Of a stretch of DNA of 64,000 nt, positions 7,875 to 15,684 are shown piece by piece. Position numbers and translations under genes: made by a program. Each line of letters begins with the position of its first letter. Position 1 is the first letter of the stretch. Source of the DNA: Planctomyces sp. (lineage in GTDB: Bacteria > Planctomycetota > Planctomycetia > Planctomycetales > Planctomycetaceae). The notes beneath the pieces were generated by a model, which saw nothing but the letters and a program-made list of their open reading frames with translations, made no database searches and was not told where the DNA came from. The DNA lies in assembly GCA_016795105.1 (NCBI GenBank), contig JAEUIH010000017.1:1-64000 (forward strand), in the 5' to 3' direction.

Positions 7875-9374
7875 ATGTCCGTGGATGGTCTTTCAACAAC
7901 CGAGAAACGTTCCGAAGGGTCACTGCGATATGACGCGCTTCGACGTTCGTTGTCCGAACCGATCTCCGCCTCCAGCCTCGTCTTCTTTCGCATCAGTTTT
8001 GGTGTGATGATGGCATTCTGGGTCTTCGACTATCTGCGAACGGATCGAATCCGGTTGCTGTGCGCTCCTGACGTATTCCACTTTCACTACTCCGGGTTCT
8101 CATGGGTCCGCCCGTGGCCCGGAGACGGAATGGTGTTCGAATTTGTCTTAATGCTGCTCGCAGCAGTCATGATTGCTGCGGGTGCAATGTATCGAATCGC
8201 TGCAATTACTTTTGCACTGGGGTTTACTCACTTCTTCCTGATTGATCGGACCAACTACCAGAACCACTACTATCTGATTGTTCTTATCAGTTGGCTGATG
8301 GTTCTACTGCCGGCAAATCGACAATACTCTGTGGATGTGCTGAATGGCTCTGTGAAGAGTTCAGGGTTGATTCCCAGATGGTGTCTGCTGCTGGTGCAGT
8401 TCCATGTCGCATTGCCTTATGTGTTTGGTGGTGTTGCCAAGATTGACACTGACTGGCTCAGCGGCGAGCCCATGAAAAACATCCTCGAGATCCAGGGTTG
8501 GGCGGATAGCGCAAACGGATGGTTCGGTAAGGATGAGTTGGCACTCTTCTTTACCTGGGACGGACTGCTGTTCGATCTGCTAGTCGTCCCGGCCGTTCTG
8601 TGGCGAAGAACCCGGAGTCTGGCGTTTCTGGCCGCCGTCGGTTTCCATCTTTCCAACAGCCTGATGTTCCGGATTCACGTATTTCCGTGGCTCATGATCG
8701 CTGCGACTACAATGTTCTTCTCGCCCGATTGGCCGAACCGTTTCTCTCGGTGGTTGAAACGCGGAGAAAACAACACTGACGCACAGCAATCAGAGGCAGT
8801 ACGAGGCGGCATCATCTCAAAGCCCGCAATGATCATGATGCTGGTCTACTGCGGTTTTCACGTACTCTGGCCACTGCGCCATCTTCTCTACGACGGAAAC
8901 ACCGGCTGGACTGAACAGGGACATTACTTCGCGTGGCGGATGATGCTTCGCGGCAAGACAGTGGGACTCCGATACTATCTGACAAACCCCGAGACAGGGA
9001 TCACTCAGCACGCAGATATCCAGGAGTTCCTGAACCCGGAACAGCAAATCAAGTTTGCCAAAGATCCTGAGATGATCCTCGATCTGGCTCATCGCCTTGC
9101 TCAGGAACTCCTGCGTCGAACGGGAACACAAACCGAAGTTCGCGCATTAGTGCTGGCTTCTTTGAATGGACGCAAGCCGCAGTTGTTGATTGACCCAACA
9201 GTCAACCTGGCAGCCGAGCCGGGCTTTGCTTTTCATCGTCGCTGGATTGTTCCGCTGCACGAACCTCTGCGGAATGAACCATGGACCGTCCCACTCAACG
9301 ACTGGGAAAGTCATGTTGACCTCCCCAATCTTCCTTTTACTGAAGTCACCAACGTAAATCTCTGCAAACCATAA
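7875..9374 (+). CDS. HTTM / vitamin K-dependent gamma-carboxylase-like membrane protein
   Basis: 499 residues with several hydrophobic segments between about residues 35 and 310. FFRISFGVMMAFWVFDYL, the HFHYSGFSWVRPWPG block, LIDRTNYQNHYYLIVLISW and PYVFGGVAKIDTDWLSGEP are characteristic of the HTTM domain shared with vitamin K gamma-glutamyl carboxylases. The C-terminal third (about 330-499) is soluble and holds GLRYYLTNPETG. In animals the family carboxylates glutamate using vitamin K hydroquinone; the bacterial substrate is unknown. The ATG at 7875 gives a complete domain. The next gene starts 16 bp after the stop, so co-transcription with the phosphatase is likely. Confidence 0.82.
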   Translation: MSVDGLSTTEKRSEGSLRYDALRRSLSEPISASSLVFFRISFGVMMAFWVFDYLRTDRIRLLCAPDVFHFHYSGFSWVRPWPGDGMVFEFVLMLLAAVMIAAGAMYRIAAITFALGFTHFFLIDRTNYQNHYYLIVLISWLMVLLPANRQYSVDVLNGSVKSSGLIPRWCLLLVQFHVALPYVFGGVAKIDTDWLSGEPMKNILEIQGWADSANGWFGKDELALFFTWDGLLFDLLVVPAVLWRRTRSLAFLAAVGFHLSNSLMFRIHVFPWLMIAATTMFFSPDWPNRFSRWLKRGENNTDAQQSEAVRGGIISKPAMIMMLVYCGFHVLWPLRHLLYDGNTGWTEQGHYFAWRMMLRGKTVGLRYYLTNPETGITQHADIQEFLNPEQQIKFAKDPEMILDLAHRLAQELLRRTGTQTEVRALVLASLNGRKPQLLIDPTVNLAAEPGFAFHRRWIVPLHEPLRNEPWTVPLNDWESHVDLPNLPFTEVTNVNLCKP

Positions 9375-9390
9375 GTGACAGGATTTTTCT

Positions 9391-10809
9391 ATGCTCGTTC
9401 GACAACGAAATCAACTTCGCCAATTTCTGGCATGTGCAGCGATTCTGCAGCTGACAGTAGTGTCCACGTCTGCGCAGGATACAAGTCCGAAAACGATTCC
9501 GCTGGTGCCAAAGGTGGAACCAGCCGAGTTCGCTCGGCCATCCATTCTTCCCGACCGCATTGTCCTCACGTGGGCCGACGATCCAACGACGACTCAGGCT
9601 GTCAGCTGGCGAACTGCTGTCAGTGTAGAACGCGGCCTTGCCGAAATTGCAATTGCAGATGCCGGTCCCCATCTTGAAGCAAACAGCAAACAAATCGTTG
9701 CAGTCACTCAGCCACTCACGACAGATCTTAACACGGCACACTTCCACACGGTGAAGTTCGAAGGACTTACTCCAAAGACGAAGTATGCCTATCGAGTCGG
9801 CGATGGTGTGAACTGGAGCGAGTGGTTTCACTTCAGCACCGCCAGCACCGATCCGGAGCCGTTTTCTTTCATCTATTTTGGCGATGCACAAAACGATATT
9901 CGCTCAAAGTGGTCTCGAGTCATACGTGAAGCTTATGGCGATGCACCAAAAGCGAAGTTTATGATTCATGCTGGTGATCTGATCAATCGAGCTGAAGCTG
10001 ACGTTGAATGGCAGGAATGGACAGACGCGGGCGCATGGTTGAACGCTATGGTGCCCAGCATTGCGATTCCCGGAAATCATGAACAAGCCAAAGCAGAAGA
10101 CAACTCGCGGCGAATTTCTCACCACTGGCGTCCTCAGTTTGCGTTCCCCGAAAATGGTCCCGAGGGACTCGAAGAATCCTGCTACACACTTGTCTATCAG
10201 GGCGTTCGAATCATCGGGCTCAATAGCAATGAAAAAACAGACATTCAGGCTGAGTGGGTCGACCGCATTCTTGCAGAGAATCAGCAGAAGTGGGTCATCT
10301 GCACGTTTCACCACCCGATTTTCTCAACCGGTAAAGATCGTGATAACGCCAGTTTGAGAGCCCTTTGGAAGCCGATCTTTGACAAGCACCATGTCGACCT
10401 GATCCTTCAGGGCCACGACCACACCTACGGTCGTACAGGTTTGACAACACCAATGACTCTGACACCGGAAGAGAACACTTCAACTGGAGCAAACACAGCC
10501 GACAGTGCTTCCGGCACTGTATACGTTGTTTCGGTGAGCGGTCCGAAGATGTATAACCTGCAACGACATCCATTTATGAGCCGACACGCTGAAGATACTC
10601 AGCTGTATCAGATCATCCATATCGATGGTGACAAGCTGCATTTCGAAGCGTTCACGTGTGTCGGTGAACGATACGACGCGTTCACGCTGGAGAAACAGCC
10701 TGGCACGATCAATAAGCTCATTGAACAGGTCCCGAATACACCTGAAAGACTCCGCCCTCCTGTGCAGGAAAAACCAGCCGACCGCGCAGCGGCAGCATTC
10801 GGACGCTGA
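9391..10809 (+). CDS. Secreted purple acid phosphatase-like metallophosphoesterase
   Basis: 472 residues with an N-terminal signal peptide ending near SAQD. A fibronectin-like purple acid phosphatase N domain (about 45-150; LTWADDPTTTQAVSWRT, then FEGLTPKTKYAYRVGDG) is followed by a calcineurin-type phosphoesterase domain. The metal-binding motifs appear in order: YFGDAQND, HAGDLINR, PGNHEQ, FHHPIF and GHDHTYGR. It should hydrolyse phosphate esters outside the cytoplasm; the exact substrate is not predictable. It follows the HTTM gene by 16 bp and precedes the DNRLRE gene by 36 bp, so it sits in a run of exported proteins. Confidence 0.88.
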   Translation: MLVRQRNQLRQFLACAAILQLTVVSTSAQDTSPKTIPLVPKVEPAEFARPSILPDRIVLTWADDPTTTQAVSWRTAVSVERGLAEIAIADAGPHLEANSKQIVAVTQPLTTDLNTAHFHTVKFEGLTPKTKYAYRVGDGVNWSEWFHFSTASTDPEPFSFIYFGDAQNDIRSKWSRVIREAYGDAPKAKFMIHAGDLINRAEADVEWQEWTDAGAWLNAMVPSIAIPGNHEQAKAEDNSRRISHHWRPQFAFPENGPEGLEESCYTLVYQGVRIIGLNSNEKTDIQAEWVDRILAENQQKWVICTFHHPIFSTGKDRDNASLRALWKPIFDKHHVDLILQGHDHTYGRTGLTTPMTLTPEENTSTGANTADSASGTVYVVSVSGPKMYNLQRHPFMSRHAEDTQLYQIIHIDGDKLHFEAFTCVGERYDAFTLEKQPGTINKLIEQVPNTPERLRPPVQEKPADRAAAAFGR

Positions 10810-10845
10810 AATTCAATTCCCTGTCACTACATGGAGTATACTGCG

Positions 10846-11643
10846 ATGAAAAGAAATTCAATGTGGGTTCGAGGGGCGTGGTTGCTCGCCACTTACTGCA
10901 TGGTCGTGCAGGCAGAAGGTCCTGAAGAATCAGGCTCTCTACAGGTCGCATCGTTTCGCAACGGCGAAAACGGCTATGCCGGTACGATCGATTCAGAGAT
11001 CTGGGCACTGGCCCCGACAACGATACTCGAAGACAACCCAAACGCTTCAACAGACGCAGACAACGATGGTGGAGAAAGTCAGGTCGTCATGCGATTTGAT
11101 CAGATCATCGGCGATGCAAGCGGCCAGGTTCCTAAGTTTGCATCCGTACGTTCTGCGAAACTCTACGTCAGCGCATTTGATCAGGGAAGCACCGTCAACC
11201 TTCACCGAATGCTTGTCCCGTTTGATAAGTCCGCCACCTGGGGCAGCCTGGTAGCAGGCGTCTCCGCAGATGGAATGGAAGCCGCGCGTCATAAAGACAG
11301 CTTCACGTTCGGAAAGATCGCTGCAAACTCATCCGAAATCATCTTCGATGTCACCGATACGGTACAGGGATGGGTGAACGGTCAACCCAATCACGGCTGG
11401 GTGTTCCTGAATACCGGCGGCAATGGATGGGACTTCTATGCGTCCGAATTCGAAGACCTAAAACAACGTCCCCGGCTGCAGATTGAATTTCAGCCGATTG
11501 ATCGGTCTGATCCGACTGATCTGTCTGATCTGTCTGATCTGTCTGATCCGACTGATCCGACTGATCCGACTGATCCGACTGATCCGACTGATCCGACTGA
11601 TCCGACTGATCCGACCGATCCGGCCCAGGCCCCTAAACCATAA
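10846..11643 (+). CDS. Secreted DNRLRE-domain protein with Asp-Pro-Thr repeat tail
   Basis: 265 residues from the ATG at 10846, chosen because GGAG lies 9 bases upstream and a signal peptide (MKRNSMWVRGAWLL) follows at once; an ATG at 10831 in the same frame is the alternative. The body (about 30-215) has features of DNRLRE/carbohydrate-binding-like beta domains: AKLYVSAFDQGS, then WVNGQPNHGWVFLNTGG and RPRLQIEF. The C-terminus is a tandem tripeptide tail, Asp-Leu-Ser then Asp-Pro-Thr, encoded by a 9 bp DNA repeat, and ends in PAQAPKP. The tail may be a wall or matrix spacer. It lies between a phosphatase and a DUF1501 gene. Confidence 0.7.
   Translation: MKRNSMWVRGAWLLATYCMVVQAEGPEESGSLQVASFRNGENGYAGTIDSEIWALAPTTILEDNPNASTDADNDGGESQVVMRFDQIIGDASGQVPKFASVRSAKLYVSAFDQGSTVNLHRMLVPFDKSATWGSLVAGVSADGMEAARHKDSFTFGKIAANSSEIIFDVTDTVQGWVNGQPNHGWVFLNTGGNGWDFYASEFEDLKQRPRLQIEFQPIDRSDPTDLSDLSDLSDPTDPTDPTDPTDPTDPTDPTDPTDPAQAPKP
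11500..11625 (+). repeat. In-frame 9 bp tandem repeat (14 units)
   Basis: Fourteen consecutive 9 bp units, consensus GATCCGACT with a GATCTGTCT variant in units 3-5, stay in frame and give alternating Asp-Pro-Thr and Asp-Leu-Ser steps. Because the unit is three codons, copy-number change by slippage would alter tail length without a frameshift. Confidence 0.9.
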
Positions 11644-11693
11644 CAATAGCACGCTGTCCCCTCGCATTCACCAATCCCTCAGGAGGTTCGATA

Positions 11694-13076
11694 ATGTCTG
11701 CTGTATCAGGAACTTTGCACGGTGACCCATCCCACTTCAAACGTCGAACTCGACGCGAGATGCTCTATGCCGGTTGGCTTGGAGGTCTGGGTTTGTCACT
11801 CGGCCAGATGTTGAAACTCGAAGCTGCCGGCCAGCCTGGCACCGGTAGCTTACAGTCTGAAGTCAACCAGTCAGCCTCAGAGCCCAAAGCGAAGTCCGTA
11901 ATCCACATCTATCTTCAGGGTGGATTTGCTCATATGGACAGTTTTGATCCGAAGCCCGATGCTCCCGTGGAGTATCGCGGTATCCTCGATCAGATTCCCA
12001 CCTCAGTGCCCGGCGTGCTGTTCAGTTCACACATGCAGAAAACAAGTCAGATTGCAGACCGTCTGACGGTTGTACGCAGCATGACACACACAGAAGTCGA
12101 CCACGCACGTGGTGAGCACAGTATGTTTACGGGATATCGACCAAGTCCGGCGCTGGTATATCCGAGCATGGGAAGTGTCGTGGCCCATGAACTGGGAACT
12201 CGTGGTGCAATGCCCCCATATGTTTGTGTCCCGACTGCGGGCAGTCAGTTTCTCGGAAGCGGATATCTAAGCAACGCCTTTGGACCATTCGCACTGGGCG
12301 CGGATCCGGCTCGAACGGGGTTTTCTGTTCGCGACCTGAACTTGCCACAGGGAGTTGATGAATCTCGATTTCAGTCTCGTCGAGACTGGAAGTCCCTGGT
12401 TGACGAACACTTCAAGAAAGCAGAGAAAGACGACGCCATTGCCACAATGGATTCGTTCTACCAGAAAGCCTACTCGCTGCTGGGATCACCTGAAGCAAAA
12501 GAAGCGTTCAGCCTGAATGGTGAAACTGACGAAACTCGTGAGCTCTACGGCATGAAGGCCTGGGGACCAATCCTTCGTCCATCGGCCGGTGCCCGTTTTC
12601 TGATCGCGCGACGGCTGGTTGAAGCTGGAGTTCGATTCGTCACTGTCACTTATGGTGCATGGGATACACATTCGTATCACTACCGAGGTATTGAAACTCA
12701 GATGCCGGATCTTGATTTTGCATTCTCCGGCCTGATTCAGGATCTTGAGAACCGCGGACTTCTGGATTCTACTCTGGTATTGATCACCAGCGAGTTCGGA
12801 AGAACACCCAAGGTCAATGCCGGCGGGGGCAGAGACCATTGGCCGCGAGTATTCAGTATTGTGATGGCCGGCGGAGGTGTGAAGCGAGGGTTCGTCTATG
12901 GAGCGTCCGATGCTCTTGCAGGCGAAGTCGCCGATTCACCACTCTCAGTTGAAGACTACGCCACCACACTTTACCACCTGCTCGGTATCGACGCCCACAA
13001 GGACCTGATGTCTCCGGGTGATCGGCCGCAACAGATTGTACTGGGCGGCAACGTCGTTTCAGAACTCATCGGCTGA
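11694..13076 (+). CDS. DUF1501 exported protein (sulfatase-like fold)
   Basis: 460 residues. An N-terminal twin-arginine-like signal (RRTRREMLYAGWLGGLGLSLG) suggests Tat export. DUF1501 blocks include IHIYLQGGFAHMDSFDPKPDAP, HARGEHSMFTGYRPS, FVTVTYGAWDTHSYHY, LITSEFGRTPKVNAGGGRDHWP and the terminal HLLGIDAHKD. The family belongs to the alkaline-phosphatase/sulfatase superfamily but its reaction is not established. AGGAGG lies at 11680-11685, 8 bases before the ATG. In planctomycetes these genes usually sit next to DUF1549/DUF1553 genes, as here (15681-18146). Confidence 0.9.
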   Translation: MSAVSGTLHGDPSHFKRRTRREMLYAGWLGGLGLSLGQMLKLEAAGQPGTGSLQSEVNQSASEPKAKSVIHIYLQGGFAHMDSFDPKPDAPVEYRGILDQIPTSVPGVLFSSHMQKTSQIADRLTVVRSMTHTEVDHARGEHSMFTGYRPSPALVYPSMGSVVAHELGTRGAMPPYVCVPTAGSQFLGSGYLSNAFGPFALGADPARTGFSVRDLNLPQGVDESRFQSRRDWKSLVDEHFKKAEKDDAIATMDSFYQKAYSLLGSPEAKEAFSLNGETDETRELYGMKAWGPILRPSAGARFLIARRLVEAGVRFVTVTYGAWDTHSYHYRGIETQMPDLDFAFSGLIQDLENRGLLDSTLVLITSEFGRTPKVNAGGGRDHWPRVFSIVMAGGGVKRGFVYGASDALAGEVADSPLSVEDYATTLYHLLGIDAHKDLMSPGDRPQQIVLGGNVVSELIG

Positions 13077-13149
13077 GACCCTCAGTGTGAATTTCTGACA
13101 CGGCCCACTCTGTCTGACACCAGTCAATTCAACGTTTGAAGGACGTTCC

Positions 13150-15684
13150 ATGAGACAATGCGCGCTGATATTAGCTGTTCCGATTTTGCTGCAGTCGCTT
13201 CTTCCGGCTGCTCCGCCATCGGTTGAGCGAATATTCCCCATTACCGGGCAGAGGGGAACACGATTTGAGCTCACGATGGCGGGGTCCGGTCTGGATCGGG
13301 CTGAATCGATCGTCTTCTACAGGCCGGGGATCCGGTTTGTGGAGATCCAGGCCGAGTCTCCGAATCAGGCAAAGGTGATCCTCGAAAGTACCAGCGACTG
13401 TGATCTCGGTTCACATCCGTTCCGGGTCTATTCGAACGATGGTTTTTCCGATCTTCGCACAGTGCGAATGACGTCTCTGCCGATCGTTGTGGAAACCGAA
13501 GACAACAGTGACTTCGACGCTGCACAACCAGTCAGCCTCAATTGCACGGTCGCTGGTGTGGTTGAGGCGGGAGATTCCGACTACTTCCGATGCTCACTCC
13601 GACAGGGGCAGCGATTGTCCGTCGAAGTAGAAGCGATTCGGACAGGTGCGGCGATGTTTGATGCAGTATTAAACCTATATGGGCCGGATGGGACGTGGCT
13701 GTATTCAGCAGACGATGCCGCGCAGACGCAGCAGGATCCGTTCCTGACGTTCAGAGCTCCGTCGGATGGTGAATATGTCATCCAGATTCATGAGTCAGCG
13801 TTCGAGGGTGACGAAAACAGCTGCTATGCACTTCACATTGGAGAGTTCGCTCGTCCAACGTGGGTGTACCCAGCGGGGGCAGAAGCCGGAAGCAGTGTGG
13901 CACTTGAGTTCGGCGATTCGTTGAATGAACTGACATCAATTTCAAAGTCAATTCCTCAAACCACCGTAGCGATGTCTGAAATCGAATGCGGCGGAGCAGA
14001 TTCCAACTCCCCGGTTCGTCTTCCGTTTCGAATTTCGTCGTTTCCAAATCAAATGGAAATCGAACCAAACAACCAATTGAACGCGACAACTCCCGAAGCC
14101 GTGAATCTGCCTGTCGCTCTCAACGGACGACTTCAAAATCCCGGTGACATTGATGTGTTTCCAATTCGAGCACACCAGGGCGATGTCATGAACTTTGAGG
14201 TCTTTTCTGCTCGGATTGGCAGCCCTGCGGATACCATCCTCACTGTATCAGACAAGTCCGGAAAAATCCTGGGGCGCAGTGATGACGGGCTCAGCCACGA
14301 TAGTCAGCTGACACTACAATTCCCTGCGGACGATGTCTTCTTTGTGTCCGTATCTGATAAACGGGAAAACGGAGGCGATGAATTTATCTATCGAGTTGAG
14401 ATCAGTCCGTACAAACCGCAACTGACTGCATTTCTGTCTCGTCCTGACCGACGTTCACAGGACTACCAGACGATTGCAGTGCCGCGAGGAAACAGGGTTC
14501 TCACGTGGCTTGCATGCCAAAAGACCGGGTTCACCGCTGATGTTCAACTCATGTGCAGCGGACTTCCGGAGGGTGTCAGCGTCTCAGAATGTGTGATTCC
14601 AGCTGATCGATTCTGGATGCCAATGATCCTCGAAGCGAACGAGAGTTCCGGTAACATCGGGACCCTTGTCGATGTGACTGCGTCTGCGGAACTCCATAGC
14701 CAGAGTATCCACGGCAACTTCCGTCAGATTGTCGATCTGGTGGCCGCATCTGCGGACCAGTTGTATCAGGCTGCAGAAGTCGATCGACTGGCAGTTGCGG
14801 TCGTTGACCCTGTAGATTTTCAAATCGAACTCGTTCCACCCACCACTCCACTGTCTCCCGATGGAACGCTCGACCTGAAAGTAATGATCCACCGCAGGAA
14901 TGGATTCAGCGAGCCTGTCACAATCTCAGCTCCGTTTCTTCCGCCATGGGTAGACGCTCCGGCGTCGGTGAATGCCGGGCCGGATCAAACAATGGTGATG
15001 TTTCCTCTCCGTGCATGGTCTCAGGCTGAGCCTCGTGACTGGAGCTTCTGTCTGGAAGCGAAAGCCAGAATTGTTGCAAAGGAAGCAAGCGCATCTGTGG
15101 CGAACGAAGCAGGTTCAACTGGCATGGCAGAGCCTGGCAGACAGGGACGTGGCCAGCGTCGACGTGATGCCAGCGTCAGGACCGCAGCGGTCGCTTCACA
15201 ACTGGTTGAGCTGAAGATCGCAACATCGCCCGTAAGTGGAACACTGCCGGCGCATGTCATGAGTCCTGGAACCGAATCGAGGCTCATCTGCAGGTTTGAA
15301 CGTGGAAACGATCTGCCTGCGGATTTAACAGCCACGCTCGAAGGTTTGCCGAACCGTGTCACAGCGGTTCCGGTGAAAGTGAGTGCGATTGACTCAACAG
15401 CAGCATTCCGGATTGTCGCCGAGGACTCTGCTCCGCTGGGGACGTTTTCAGGACTGTCGGTACGGTTCTCCGGGATTCGGGATGATCATTCGGTCTCATG
15501 GAAGGTTGGATCGGGCGGAACACTCAGGCTTGTCAGGGCTGACGAACTTGTTCCCGGAGCAGACGGGCAGCCGCTGAGTCGCCTTGACATTCTTCGCTCA
15601 CGGGCGAAGTCAAACGCAGGCAGCTCAGCTTCAGAGAATTCAAAATCAGAAGATTCAGACTCAACGGAGATTCCGCTTCCATGA
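13150..15684 (+). CDS. Secreted protein with pre-peptidase C-terminal (PPC) domains
   Basis: 844 residues with a signal peptide (about 1-21). An IPT/TIG-like region (PPSVERIFPITGQRGTRFEL) is followed by two PPC-type beta domains: GDSDYFRCSLRQGQRLSVEVEA with YVIQIHESAFEGDE (about 135-225), and GDIDVFPIRAHQGDVMNFEVF with FFVSVSDKRENGGDEF (about 330-415). The C-terminal half has further Ig-like stretches and a low-complexity end rich in Ser/Glu. No catalytic motif is visible; it is probably a periplasmic binding or adaptor partner of the next gene, with which it overlaps by 4 bp (ATGA), implying translational coupling. Confidence 0.8.
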   Translation: MRQCALILAVPILLQSLLPAAPPSVERIFPITGQRGTRFELTMAGSGLDRAESIVFYRPGIRFVEIQAESPNQAKVILESTSDCDLGSHPFRVYSNDGFSDLRTVRMTSLPIVVETEDNSDFDAAQPVSLNCTVAGVVEAGDSDYFRCSLRQGQRLSVEVEAIRTGAAMFDAVLNLYGPDGTWLYSADDAAQTQQDPFLTFRAPSDGEYVIQIHESAFEGDENSCYALHIGEFARPTWVYPAGAEAGSSVALEFGDSLNELTSISKSIPQTTVAMSEIECGGADSNSPVRLPFRISSFPNQMEIEPNNQLNATTPEAVNLPVALNGRLQNPGDIDVFPIRAHQGDVMNFEVFSARIGSPADTILTVSDKSGKILGRSDDGLSHDSQLTLQFPADDVFFVSVSDKRENGGDEFIYRVEISPYKPQLTAFLSRPDRRSQDYQTIAVPRGNRVLTWLACQKTGFTADVQLMCSGLPEGVSVSECVIPADRFWMPMILEANESSGNIGTLVDVTASAELHSQSIHGNFRQIVDLVAASADQLYQAAEVDRLAVAVVDPVDFQIELVPPTTPLSPDGTLDLKVMIHRRNGFSEPVTISAPFLPPWVDAPASVNAGPDQTMVMFPLRAWSQAEPRDWSFCLEAKARIVAKEASASVANEAGSTGMAEPGRQGRGQRRRDASVRTAAVASQLVELKIATSPVSGTLPAHVMSPGTESRLICRFERGNDLPADLTATLEGLPNRVTAVPVKVSAIDSTAAFRIVAEDSAPLGTFSGLSVRFSGIRDDHSVSWKVGSGGTLRLVRADELVPGADGQPLSRLDILRSRAKSNAGSSASENSKSEDSDSTEIPLP

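Noticed and set aside
11458-11725. Open frames antisense or out of frame to the 9 bp repeat (Ile-Ser-Arg or Leu-Ile-Arg repeats)
   Set aside because: Periodic artefacts of the coding repeat in the DNRLRE gene.
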